Source: an uncultured Bacilli bacterium (GTDB lineage: Bacteria > Bacillota_I > Bacilli_A > RF39 > UBA660). Taken from it: DNA of 64,000 bases. Location of the stretch: positions 1 to 64,000 of the forward strand of contig CAKPHC010000004.1 in NCBI GenBank assembly GCA_934155645.1. The letters run 5' to 3'. Numbering within the stretch: the stretch's first letter is position 1; every line of letters begins with the position of its first letter. The notes beneath the pieces are model-generated. The model had not been told where the DNA came from. It saw only the letters and a program-made list of their open reading frames with translations, and ran no database searches. Positions 17,280 through 25,466 of the stretch are shown here, one piece after another. Both the position numbers and the translations under genes were made by a program.

Positions 17280-18599
17280 ATGAATAACAAAAAAGAACAA
17301 CCTAAAAAGACAAGAAAAAATAAAACAAAAAAAGTAGAAGTAGTAGAAGATATAATAGTAAATGAAGAGGAAAATAATAAAGATAATGTATTAAAACGTA
17401 TATCTAAAAATAGTTTTAATTCAATAGAAGTTGTAGTTATTATGGTAATCACTGCTTTGTTTGGAGCGTTAATAGGAAGTGGCGTAACTTACTTTAGAGA
17501 TAATGGTGGTATTAGAATTTACAATAAGGATTTAAGAGAATTAATTTCTACATATCATGATGTTGTTGATAACTATTATGGAGATATAGATAGTGACGAA
17601 TTATTAGAATCAGGCATTAAAGGAATGATGGAATACTTAAATGACCCTTATTCTAGTTATTTAGACTCTGAGGCATCGGAAGAATTTAATGAAAAAATAG
17701 AAGGTGAATATATTGGATTAGGTGCTGAAATTGCATATAATTCTAAAGAAAAAACTCTAACTATTAATACAATTTTTGAAGATAGTCCAGCAGCTAAAAG
17801 TGGATTAAAAGTAGGAGATTTAATTCTTAAGATTGAAGACAAAGATATAAAAGATTTAAGTTTAAATGAAATAACCGCTATTATAAAAGGTGGCGAAAAA
17901 GGAAGCATAGTAAAATTAGATATAAAAAGAGGAGAAGAAGAACTTTCAATCGAATTTAAAAGAGGTACAGTAGAACTAACTTCAGTTGAAGGAAGAATTA
18001 TAGAAAAAGATGGCAAAAAGGTAGGAGTAATAAAGATTGATATCTTTGCTAAAAACTCATATAAACAGTTTAAAAAAGTAGAAGCAGAGTTAGAACAAGA
18101 AGGAGCAACAAGTCTAATAATAGATGTACGTAACAATACTGGTGGTTATTTAACTACAGTAAAATCAATTGCTGAAATGTTCTTAGACAAAAAAGATGTA
18201 ATGTTTATTGTTAAAGACAAAAAAACTGAAGAAAAGCAACTTGCTAGCAAAAATAAAGAGATTGATTTACCAGTTGCAATATTAATAAATGGTGGAAGTG
18301 CATCAGCTTCTGAAATTCTAGCAGCAGCTTTAAATGAAAACTTAGGAACTGAACTAGTAGGATTAAAAACCTATGGTAAAGGCTCTGTTCAAAAGACTAA
18401 GGTTTTAAGTAGTGGTGCAACAATTAAATATACTACTCAAAAATGGTTGACTCCAACCGGTAACAGCATAGATGGTAAAGGTATAAATCCAACTATCGAA
18501 ATAGAACAAAGTGAAAAGTATTACGATACTAGAACTGATGAGGATGATGCTCAATTACAAAAAGCAATCGAAACAATATTAAAAGGTAAAAGTCAATAG
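17280..18599 (+). CDS. S41 C-terminal processing peptidase (CtpA/CtpB-like)
   Basis: A 439-residue membrane-anchored serine protease. It has a lysine-rich cytoplasmic N-terminus, one membrane helix near residues 46-66, a PDZ domain (about 130-215, GLGAEIAYNSKEKTLTINTIFEDSPAAKSGLKVGDLI), and the peptidase domain with the catalytic serine in GGSASASEILAAAL and lysine in TYGKGSVQK. CtpB in B. subtilis processes sporulation proteins, while other members act in cell wall protein turnover; the substrate here is unknown. The start is ATG 17280, set by SD AGAGGTGAAG. A C-terminal peptidoglycan-binding domain, found in some relatives, is absent. Confidence 0.9.
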   Translation: MNNKKEQPKKTRKNKTKKVEVVEDIIVNEEENNKDNVLKRISKNSFNSIEVVVIMVITALFGALIGSGVTYFRDNGGIRIYNKDLRELISTYHDVVDNYYGDIDSDELLESGIKGMMEYLNDPYSSYLDSEASEEFNEKIEGEYIGLGAEIAYNSKEKTLTINTIFEDSPAAKSGLKVGDLILKIEDKDIKDLSLNEITAIIKGGEKGSIVKLDIKRGEEELSIEFKRGTVELTSVEGRIIEKDGKKVGVIKIDIFAKNSYKQFKKVEAELEQEGATSLIIDVRNNTGGYLTTVKSIAEMFLDKKDVMFIVKDKKTEEKQLASKNKEIDLPVAILINGGSASASEILAAALNENLGTELVGLKTYGKGSVQKTKVLSSGATIKYTTQKWLTPTGNSIDGKGINPTIEIEQSEKYYDTRTDEDDAQLQKAIETILKGKSQ

Positions 18600-18626
18600 A
18601 TAGACACAAATGTGTCTATTTTTTGT
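18600..18626 (+). terminator. terminator after the S41 peptidase gene
   Basis: ATAGACACA (18600-18608) pairs perfectly with TGTGTCTAT (18611-18619), then a T run. Confidence 0.85.
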
Positions 18627-18713
18627 TTTGATGGCTTAAGTTTAATTTTTAACTTTATAAGTTTATTCTAATTATGTTATACTAAAAATATAGTAAAGGT
18701 GGGTATGATATCT

Positions 18714-21071
18714 ATGTATGATGTTACTTTAGAAAATATAACCGACGAATTTCAAAAACTTTTACGTTCGAATAAGTACATAACTTTCAAAGAGTATAAT
18801 GCATTTATAGATAAGTATCAAAAAGATTTAGAAGGTAATAACTTAAATAATTTAGTAAAAGAAATAATAAACAATGGATATTCATATATAGAAAAACACA
18901 ACAACATATTCATTAATCGAAAACTTGAAGAAGAAAAAGAATATTTTGATAAAATGTTTGATGAAATCGATTCAAATATTAAATTGGATGATGAGCAAAG
19001 AAAAGCTATTTTAAATGATGAAGATTATTCTTTGATTATAGCAGGTGCCGGCGCTGGAAAGACAACAACTATGGCTGCAAAAGTAAAATACTTAATAGAA
19101 AAATGTCATGTGTCACCCAGTAAAATTGCCGTTATTTCTTATACAAATAAAGCCACTGATGAGTTAGAAGATAGAATCAAGTATGATTTTCATTTACCAG
19201 TTGATATTATGACTTTCCATTCATTAGGAATAAAAATAATAAGAACGTTATTTACTCAACCGTTGAAACCTCTATCCGAAAGAGAGAAAGATGATATTAT
19301 ATGTCATTATGTAAGTGATGTTCTATTTAATAACAAAGAATTATTAACGGAATATGTGGAAACTTTCAATAAATACCAAGATGATAGTTTTAATATGTTT
19401 TCCAAAGGATTTGTTGATAACTATCAGAAGTTTAATACATTTAATGAATACTTTGAAGACTATAAAAGACGAAAACAATTTCAGAATAAAGACAATTTAG
19501 TAAATATTATCAAATATAGAATTGAAAACTATATAAAGCAACCACAACCTAAATCAATAAAAAATGAAACGATGAAATCTAGAGCAGAAGCTAATATTGC
19601 CAATTTCTTATTTCTAAATGGAATTGATTACAAATATGAGGAACCTTATCCTGAAAAAGTTGACCAAGAACGAACATATTTACCGGATTTTACAATAGAA
19701 GTTGATGGTATTCCTTTATATATAGAATACTATGGCCTATCTACGGCTAGGGAAAATGGAACGTTAAGTAAAAAAACGTATGATAAATATCAAGATATAA
19801 GAAAAAGAAAAAATGAGTTTCATAAAAATCAAAATAACAATTATATTGAATTAGATTATAAAGTAATTGAAAACGGAATATCTATTAACTATATAGATGA
19901 TTTAAAAAGAAAGTTACTAAAGTATAATGTTAAATTTAGAAAAAGAAGTAATGAAGAAATATATGACCAAATATTAAATAATAACGTACAAGCCGAATTC
20001 TTTCGCTTTGTGAGTTTTTGTAACAACTTAATAAGCACTATAAAATCAGATGTGAATAGAAATAATATACAAAATATTATCAAAGACTACATTATAAAAA
20101 CGGCAACTACTTTAGAAGCAAAGGAAGAAATGTTAAAAGAAGCTAATCTATTTTTAAAACTATATAATTACTATGAGGCTAAGTTAATTCCTCAGAACAG
20201 AATAGATTTCTCTGACATGATATATTATGCAAATAAATATATAGGCAATATAAAAGAAGAAAGCAAATTGGGATATGACTATTTAATAATTGATGAGTAT
20301 CAAGATATTTCATTAGATAGATATGAATTTGCTAAAAATATTGCTGAAACAGCAGATGCAAAAGTAGTATCAGTTGGAGATGATTGGCAAACTATATTTT
20401 CGTTTGCAGGTTCAAGAATAGATTTATTTTATAAATACTCAAGTCAATTTCCTGGTGCTAAACAATTATTTATTAATAATACATACAGGAATAGTCAACA
20501 ATTGATAAATTTAGCTGGAAGTTTTGTAATGCGTAATCCCTTACAGATAAAAAAAGATTTGGTATCATCTAAGGTAAGGAGAAATCCAATAAAAATATGT
20601 TATTATGAACAAAACCAATATGAGATGGTGGAAAGCATAATAGGTGAAATAATAGATAAAAATCCTAGTGATAGTATTATGATTTTGGCAAGAAAAAATA
20701 AACATATCAAAAAAATGTTAGAAACGTCGCTTTTTGAAGAGGGTGTTGATACAAGAATTATATGTAATAAATATCCTGAGGCTCATATTGATGCTATGAG
20801 TATTCATAGTTCTAAAGGACTTGGTGCTGATCAAGTAATCGTATTAAACGTTACTAATACTGACTTTCCTTGTCCCGAAAAAAATAACTTTTGGTTAATT
20901 GAATTATTTAAACCTCAAAAATATGATGAACAATTTCCATATGCTGAAGATAGGCGAATCTTTTATGTGGCTTTAACGAGAACCAAAAAGGATGTTTATT
21001 TATTAATTCCTAATGACGAAGATAAGCAGTCAATTTTTATAAAAGAGTTACAAGAAATGGGTATAAAATAA
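18714..21071 (+). CDS. helicase IV-like SF1 helicase with an embedded nuclease-like domain
   Basis: A 785-residue UvrD-superfamily protein. Walker A GAGAGKT is at residues 111-117, motif Ia SYTNKATDEL, TFHSLGIKII, motif II LIIDEYQDIS, motif III VGDDWQTIFSFAGS, motif V SIHSSKGLGADQVIVL and motif VI FYVALTRT. The GDDWQ and PYAEDRRIFYVALTR forms match E. coli helicase IV rather than PcrA or HelD. Between motif Ic and motif II lies an insert (about 285-370) with E292, D325 in LPDF and E338 in IEYYG, the pattern of a PD-(D/E)XK-type nuclease. The SD (AAAGGTGGG) fits ATG 18714 or 18705; 18714 is chosen with spacing about 10. A -10-like TATACT is at 18678. Confidence 0.82.
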   Translation: MYDVTLENITDEFQKLLRSNKYITFKEYNAFIDKYQKDLEGNNLNNLVKEIINNGYSYIEKHNNIFINRKLEEEKEYFDKMFDEIDSNIKLDDEQRKAILNDEDYSLIIAGAGAGKTTTMAAKVKYLIEKCHVSPSKIAVISYTNKATDELEDRIKYDFHLPVDIMTFHSLGIKIIRTLFTQPLKPLSEREKDDIICHYVSDVLFNNKELLTEYVETFNKYQDDSFNMFSKGFVDNYQKFNTFNEYFEDYKRRKQFQNKDNLVNIIKYRIENYIKQPQPKSIKNETMKSRAEANIANFLFLNGIDYKYEEPYPEKVDQERTYLPDFTIEVDGIPLYIEYYGLSTARENGTLSKKTYDKYQDIRKRKNEFHKNQNNNYIELDYKVIENGISINYIDDLKRKLLKYNVKFRKRSNEEIYDQILNNNVQAEFFRFVSFCNNLISTIKSDVNRNNIQNIIKDYIIKTATTLEAKEEMLKEANLFLKLYNYYEAKLIPQNRIDFSDMIYYANKYIGNIKEESKLGYDYLIIDEYQDISLDRYEFAKNIAETADAKVVSVGDDWQTIFSFAGSRIDLFYKYSSQFPGAKQLFINNTYRNSQQLINLAGSFVMRNPLQIKKDLVSSKVRRNPIKICYYEQNQYEMVESIIGEIIDKNPSDSIMILARKNKHIKKMLETSLFEEGVDTRIICNKYPEAHIDAMSIHSSKGLGADQVIVLNVTNTDFPCPEKNNFWLIELFKPQKYDEQFPYAEDRRIFYVALTRTKKDVYLLIPNDEDKQSIFIKELQEMGIK

Positions 21072-21088
21072 GAAAGGAGGGGGAGTAT

Positions 21089-21715
21089 ATGTACAAAAAA
21101 TTAAGTAAATTATTTTGCTGGGTATTAACTTTACTAGTTTTAGCTAGTCCAGTGTTAGTAAAAGCTGATCAAATATCACTTAAAACTAGTGCTTATTCAA
21201 CTACTGTTACAACTGGAAACGAATTAACATTTGCATTAGATGTAAAACAAAATGATTTTCAAGGTACAATTTCATTTGATAATAATGCAATAGAATTCGT
21301 AGATATTAAGATTGAATATGCTGGTGATGGACCTTATGCAGGAAGCCTAGGAACAGTTACTAAAACAGTATCTAATGGTACAGTTAGTGTTAACTATTCA
21401 AAGGGTAATAATCCTGTAACTTTATTAGCAGTTTTCAAAGCAAAAGCAGTACCTAATGGTGGTAAAACAACAATAAAGGCAATACCAAGTGGAAATATGT
21501 GGTTTGGTCAACCAGAAAGTACTATTACAATAGTAGCTGAAAAAGAATGTGCTACAGTAGACGGAAAAGAATGTCCTGTTTGTGAAACTTGCAAGGAGTG
21601 TGATAAAACTGCAAGCGAAAGCAAAGATAATAATGAAATATTATTATATGGTTCACTAGGAGCATGTGGTGTACTAGCAGTAGCAGTTATTATATTAGCT
21701 GTTAAGAAAAAATAG
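21089..21715 (+). CDS. membrane-anchored secreted protein with cohesin-like domain
   Basis: A 208-residue surface protein: signal peptide about 1-26 (cut after VKA), a beta-rich domain about 28-150, a cysteine cluster (ECATVDGKECPVCETCKECDK, six cysteines counted from about 151) and a C-terminal membrane helix ending in KKK. The domain order TTGNELTFALDVKQNDFQGTISFDNNAIEFVDI then NPVTLLAVFKAKAVPNGGKTTI is the cohesin pattern: N-terminal strand, inward-facing hydrophobics, a D/N-x-x-x-(L/I)-E motif and a final FKAKA strand. A dockerin-bearing protein is encoded about 19 kb downstream. Binding is inferred only. Strong SD (GAAAGGAGGGGG) and a following terminator. Confidence 0.65.
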   Translation: MYKKLSKLFCWVLTLLVLASPVLVKADQISLKTSAYSTTVTTGNELTFALDVKQNDFQGTISFDNNAIEFVDIKIEYAGDGPYAGSLGTVTKTVSNGTVSVNYSKGNNPVTLLAVFKAKAVPNGGKTTIKAIPSGNMWFGQPESTITIVAEKECATVDGKECPVCETCKECDKTASESKDNNEILLYGSLGACGVLAVAVIILAVKKK

Positions 21716-21725
21716 GTAATTAAAG

Positions 21726-21752
21726 GAATGACGTTGAAGTCATTCTTTTTTT
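21726..21752 (+). terminator. terminator before the S10 operon
   Basis: GAATGAC (21726-21732) and GTCATTC (21739-21745) pair perfectly around GTTGAA, followed by seven T residues. Confidence 0.85.
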
Positions 21753-21787
21753 ATACAAAGAAAAATGAAAAAAAGATGAAAAAAATC

Positions 21788-21817
21788 TTGCAAAACCGTT
21801 GATATCTATGATATACT
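21788..21817 (+). promoter_or_regulatory. main promoter of the S10-spc-alpha operon
   Basis: TTGCAA (21788-21793), an 18-bp spacer and TATACT (21812-21817) preceded by TGA (extended -10). The predicted start near 21824 leaves a leader of about 118 nt before rpsJ. Confidence 0.75.
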
Positions 21818-21823
21818 GTTGAT

Positions 21824-21941
21824 TGTGTGGCTGCTTAGATGTGTGAGGTTGCTGATACGCCAGGTTAAGTTGGTATAAAAAATCAGGTTATTCACACGGA
21901 GCAAGTCTATACTAGATATAGGCGAAGGGAGGACATAAGAA
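21824..21941 (+). promoter_or_regulatory. structured 5' leader of the S10 operon
   Basis: The leader can fold as a long nested hairpin: GTGTGA (21841-21846) with TCACAC (21892-21897), CTGAT (21852-21856) with ATCAG (21882-21886), and CCA with TGG around GGTTAAGT. A second GTGTG at 21825-21829 can pair with the same CACAC, so two mutually exclusive folds are possible. S10 operons are often autoregulated by L4 in other bacteria; the ligand here is unknown. The SD GGGAGG ends it. Confidence 0.55.
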
Positions 21942-22247
21942 ATGTCAAACAAAGTTCGTGTTAAACTTCAAGCATACGATCACAGGGTGCTTGATAACGC
22001 AACTACAAAAATAGTTGAAACAATCAAAAGAACAGGTGGAGAAATTAGTGGTCCGGTACCATTACCAACTGAAGTTGAAAAAATCACTATTTTAAGAGCT
22101 GTTCACAAATACAAAGATAGTCGTGAACAATTCGAAATGCGTACACATAAGAGATTAATTGATATCAAAAATCCAAGTAAGGAAACAATTGATGCTTTAA
22201 CTCACTTAGACATACCTAGTGGTGTTGATATTAAAATCAAATTATAA
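21942..22247 (+). CDS. rpsJ: 30S ribosomal protein S10
   Basis: First gene of the S10 operon. The 101-residue protein has the S10 signatures KVRVKLQAYDHRVLDNATTKIV, ISGPVPLPTE and the C-terminal KRLIDIKNPSKETIDALTHLDIPSGVDIKIKL. S10 packs in the 30S head and also forms the NusB-NusE antitermination complex. It starts at the expected ATG, behind SD GGGAGG, and the next gene follows after 19 bp. Confidence 0.98.
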   Translation: MSNKVRVKLQAYDHRVLDNATTKIVETIKRTGGEISGPVPLPTEVEKITILRAVHKYKDSREQFEMRTHKRLIDIKNPSKETIDALTHLDIPSGVDIKIKL

Positions 22248-22266
22248 AAAGTAGGAGGAAACAGAA

Positions 22267-23010
22267 ATGAAAGGAATCTTAGGAAGAAAAATTGGAATGA
22301 CTCAAGTATTTACTGAAAGTGGTAAATTAATTCCAGTTACTGTTGTTGAAGTAGAACCAAATGTAGTTACTCAAATCAAAACAGTTGAGAAAGATGGATA
22401 TGACGCAGTTCAACTTGGTGCTGTTACTATAAAAGAGAAATCTTCTAACAAACCAAAGATGGGTCATACAAACAAAGCTAATACAGCTCCTAAGCGCTTC
22501 TTAAAAGAAATTAGAGGAGTTAACGTTAACGATTACACGTTAGGGCAAGTTATTAGCGCAGATATTTTTACAAAAGGTGAAATGGTTGACGTTAGTGGAA
22601 TCAGTAAAGGTAAAGGATTCCAAGGTGTTATCAAACGTTATAACCAAAGCCGTGGTCCAATGGGACATGGTTCACAATATCATAGAGGAGTAGGTTCTCT
22701 AGGAACATTACTTCCTATGCACGTATTAAAAGGTAAGAAATTACCAGGTCATATGGGAAATATTGCTACAACTATTCAAAATTTGGAAGTTGTATCAGTA
22801 GATTTAGAAAACAACGTTATCTTAATCAAAGGTAATGTTCCAGGTCCAAAGAAATCTTTAGTTATGATTAAAACTTCAGTAAAAAAAGGTGAAAAAGTTA
22901 ATGAGATGGAAGAATTAATCTCATACGAAGTAATCGAAGAAGAAGCAAGTGAAGAAGTAGCAACTGAAGCTACTGAGACTGCAACTGAAGAAACAAGCAC
23001 TGAAGAATAA
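22267..23010 (+). CDS. rplC: 50S ribosomal protein L3 with acidic C-terminal tail
   Basis: L3 nucleates 50S assembly and reaches the peptidyl transferase centre. Conserved parts are KGILGRKIGMTQVFTESG, GISKGKGFQGVIKR and the loop GPMGHGSQYHRGVGS, whose glutamine is methylated in E. coli. The 247-residue protein runs about 35 residues beyond the usual end (near 210): the tail is rich in E, A and T (EEEASEEVATEATETATEE). The tail looks disordered and its role is unknown. SD AGGAGG. Confidence 0.96.
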   Translation: MKGILGRKIGMTQVFTESGKLIPVTVVEVEPNVVTQIKTVEKDGYDAVQLGAVTIKEKSSNKPKMGHTNKANTAPKRFLKEIRGVNVNDYTLGQVISADIFTKGEMVDVSGISKGKGFQGVIKRYNQSRGPMGHGSQYHRGVGSLGTLLPMHVLKGKKLPGHMGNIATTIQNLEVVSVDLENNVILIKGNVPGPKKSLVMIKTSVKKGEKVNEMEELISYEVIEEEASEEVATEATETATEETSTEE

Positions 23011-23066
23011 TCATCACATAGAATCATAAGACAAAAAATTAAATGTGATGAAAGGAGGAATTAGAG

Positions 23067-23684
23067 ATGAAACAAAAACTTTTAAATATTAAAGGTGAAA
23101 CAGTTAAGGACATTAAATTAAATGAAAATATATTTGGTATAGAACCAAACAATAAAGTTTTATATGATGCAATCATTTTAACTAGAGCATCATTAAGACA
23201 AGGAACCCATAAGACTAAAGTTCGTTCAGAAGTAAGCGGTGGTGGAAGAAAACCATGGCGTCAAAAAGGTACAGGTCATGCTCGTCAAGGGTCAATTAGA
23301 GCTGTACAATGGAGAGGTGGAGGTATAGCCTTCGGACCTGTTCCAAGAGATTATAGTAAAAAAATGAATCGTAAGGAAAGAAGATTAGCATTAAAGAGTG
23401 CTTTAGCAGTTAAAGCAGCTGACATGATAATTCTTGATGAATTAAAAGTTGCTACTCCTAAAACTAAAGATATGTTAAATATTCTTACAACATTAAAAGT
23501 TAACGATTTAAAAACTTTAATAATCGTAAATGAATTAGATGAAAACATTATTTTATCTTCTAGAAATTTAGACAATGTTACATTACTAGAAGCAAACGAA
23601 ATAAATGTATTAGATTTAATTGCTAACGAAAAAGTAGTTATTACAGAAGAAGCATTAAAATCAATTGAGGAGGTGCTAGCATAA
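23067..23684 (+). CDS. rplD: 50S ribosomal protein L4
   Basis: A 205-residue L4, with the tunnel-lining loop SGGGRKPWRQKGTGHARQGSIRAVQWRGGG (about 53-82) and the globular part. It lies 56 bp after rplC, a longer gap than elsewhere in the operon, and has SD AAAGGAGG. In E. coli L4 represses the S10 operon; whether the leader here does so is not known. The stop overlaps the rplW start by one base. Confidence 0.97.
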   Translation: MKQKLLNIKGETVKDIKLNENIFGIEPNNKVLYDAIILTRASLRQGTHKTKVRSEVSGGGRKPWRQKGTGHARQGSIRAVQWRGGGIAFGPVPRDYSKKMNRKERRLALKSALAVKAADMIILDELKVATPKTKDMLNILTTLKVNDLKTLIIVNELDENIILSSRNLDNVTLLEANEINVLDLIANEKVVITEEALKSIEEVLA

Positions 23685-23968
23685 TGAATACAAAATATTT
23701 AGAAATTATTAAAGCACCAGTTATTACTGAAAAAAGTAGCACATTAGCTCAAAACGAAGGAAAATACGTATTCAAAGTAGATCCTAAAGCTAATAAAACT
23801 GAAATAAAAGAAGCTATTGAAAAAATATTCAAAGTTAAAGTAGAAAGTATTTCTACTATTAACGCAAAAACAAAGAAAAGAAGAGTAGGACGTTACACTG
23901 GTTTAACAAATCGTTACAAAAAAGCAATTGTTAAATTAGCTGAAGGTCAAACTATCGATCTTAATTAG
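23684..23968 (+). CDS. rplW: 50S ribosomal protein L23
   Basis: A 94-residue protein starting at the TAATG overlap with rplD. Signatures are IIKAPVITEKSS, YVFKVDPKANKTEIKEAIEKIFKVKVESI and the basic loop KKRRVGRYTGLTNRYKKA. L23 sits at the peptide exit and docks trigger factor and SRP. The SD (GAGGAGGTG) lies inside the rplD end. Normal length. Confidence 0.97.
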   Translation: MNTKYLEIIKAPVITEKSSTLAQNEGKYVFKVDPKANKTEIKEAIEKIFKVKVESISTINAKTKKRRVGRYTGLTNRYKKAIVKLAEGQTIDLN

Positions 23969-23982
23969 AGGAGGGTAACATT

Positions 23983-24813
23983 ATGGCAATTAGAAATTTT
24001 AAACCAACTACTAATGCTAGACGTAAAATGTCTACTTTAATAAATGATGAGATTACTACAAGCACTCCTGAAAAAAGTTTGGTAGTTACTTTAAAGAAAA
24101 ATGGTGGTCGTAATAATCAAGGAAGAATCACTGTAAGACATCAAGGCGGAGGAGCTAAGAGAAAATACAGACTTATCGATTTCAAAAGAGATAAGAGAGA
24201 TATTCCTGGATTAGTAGCAACAGTTGAGTATGATCCAAATAGAAGTGCTAACATTGCATTAATCAATTACAAAGATGGAGAAAAAAGATATATTATCGCT
24301 CCAAAAGGATTAACAGTAGGTATGGAAGTAGTTGCTGGTGAAAACGCTGATATCAAAACTGGTAACAGCTTACCAATCAAAAACATTCCAGTTGGTACTG
24401 TAATTCATAATATAGAATTAAAACCTGGTAAAGGTGGAGAATTAGCTAGAAGTGCAGGAGCAAGTGCACAAATTCTTGGTAGAGAAGGAGCATATGTAAT
24501 GGTTCGTTTATCAAGTGGTGAACAAAGATTAGTTCTAGGAACTTGCTATGCAACTATCGGTGAAGTAGGAAATGAAGATTACGAACTTGTAAAATTAGGA
24601 AAAGCCGGACGTAGTCGTCATATGGGTATTAGACCAACAGTTCGTGGTTCTGTTATGAACCCTAATGATCACCCACATGGTGGTGGTGAAGGTCGTGCAC
24701 CTATCGGACGTAAAGGACCAGTTACTCCTTGGGGTAAACCTGCTCTTGGATACAAGACTCGTAAGAGAAAAGCGTCTGATAAACTTATTGTGCGTCGTCG
24801 CAATAGTAATTAA
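23983..24813 (+). CDS. rplB: 50S ribosomal protein L2
   Basis: A 276-residue protein, the largest of the operon's ribosomal proteins. It has the RNA-binding core (GRNNQGRITVRHQGGGAKRKYR, AGASAQILGREG, LVLGTCYATIGEVG) and the C-terminal NPNDHPHGGGEGRAPIGRK with the histidine needed for subunit joining and peptidyl transfer. Full length and standard in every visible motif. SD AGGAGGG. Confidence 0.98.
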   Translation: MAIRNFKPTTNARRKMSTLINDEITTSTPEKSLVVTLKKNGGRNNQGRITVRHQGGGAKRKYRLIDFKRDKRDIPGLVATVEYDPNRSANIALINYKDGEKRYIIAPKGLTVGMEVVAGENADIKTGNSLPIKNIPVGTVIHNIELKPGKGGELARSAGASAQILGREGAYVMVRLSSGEQRLVLGTCYATIGEVGNEDYELVKLGKAGRSRHMGIRPTVRGSVMNPNDHPHGGGEGRAPIGRKGPVTPWGKPALGYKTRKRKASDKLIVRRRNSN

Positions 24814-24830
24814 GGAGGATAGAGTTAATT

Positions 24831-25100
24831 ATGGCTAGAAGTTTAAAAAAGGGACCTTATGTATTTGATAGATTATTAAACAAGGTTCAAGAACTAAATA
24901 AAAATGGAAAAAAAGAAGTAATTAAAACATGGTCACGCCGTTCAACAATATTTCCTGATTTTATTGGACACACATTCGCAGTACATAACGGTAAAGAATT
25001 CATTCCAGTATATGTAACTGAAGATATGGTTGGACATAAACTTGGAGAATTTGCTTTAACTCGTAAATTTGGTGGTCATGGCGAAGACAAAAAGAAATAA
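24831..25100 (+). CDS. rpsS: 30S ribosomal protein S19
   Basis: An 89-residue protein with the family signature RSLKKGPYVFDRLL, TWSRRSTIFPDFIGHTFAVHNGKEFIPVYVTEDMVGHKLGEFALTRKF. S19 pairs with S13 in the 30S head. The C-terminus has a short basic tail. SD AAGGAGG. Position between L2 and L22 is standard. Confidence 0.98.
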   Translation: MARSLKKGPYVFDRLLNKVQELNKNGKKEVIKTWSRRSTIFPDFIGHTFAVHNGKEFIPVYVTEDMVGHKLGEFALTRKFGGHGEDKKK

Positions 25101-25118
25101 TGACTAGGAGGAAAGAAA

Positions 25119-25451
25119 ATGGAAGCAAAGGCAATCGCAAAAACTCTTAGAGTATCACCTATTAAAACAAGATTAGTTGTTGATTTAATTCGTGGTAAAG
25201 ATGTTAATGTTGCATTAAACATATTAAATAATATGAATAAAAAGCCAGCTAGGCTTACAAAAAAAGTTTTAGATTCAGCAATTGCTAACGCAGTTAATAA
25301 TTTAAAACTAGATGCAAATACTCTATATGTTAAAGAAGCAAGAGTAGATGCAGGTCCTGTAATGAAAAGACACATGTTTGATTCACGTAGTCATATAGGA
25401 CATAACGATAAGAGAACTAGTCACATTGTTATCACAGTGGCTAGCAAATAA
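25119..25451 (+). CDS. rplV: 50S ribosomal protein L22
   Basis: A 110-residue protein with AKTLRVSPIKTRLVVDLIRGKDV, the LxxKVLDSAIANAVNNLKLD helix, and the beta hairpin PVMKRHMFDSRSHIGHNDKRTSHI near the exit tunnel. The hairpin sequence in most bacteria is GPxxKRxxPRAxGRAxxIxKRTSHI; here MFDSRSHIGHND departs from it, which could alter macrolide contacts. SD AGGAGG. Confidence 0.97.
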   Translation: MEAKAIAKTLRVSPIKTRLVVDLIRGKDVNVALNILNNMNKKPARLTKKVLDSAIANAVNNLKLDANTLYVKEARVDAGPVMKRHMFDSRSHIGHNDKRTSHIVITVASK

Positions 25452-25466
25452 TCGAAGGAGGTTAGT

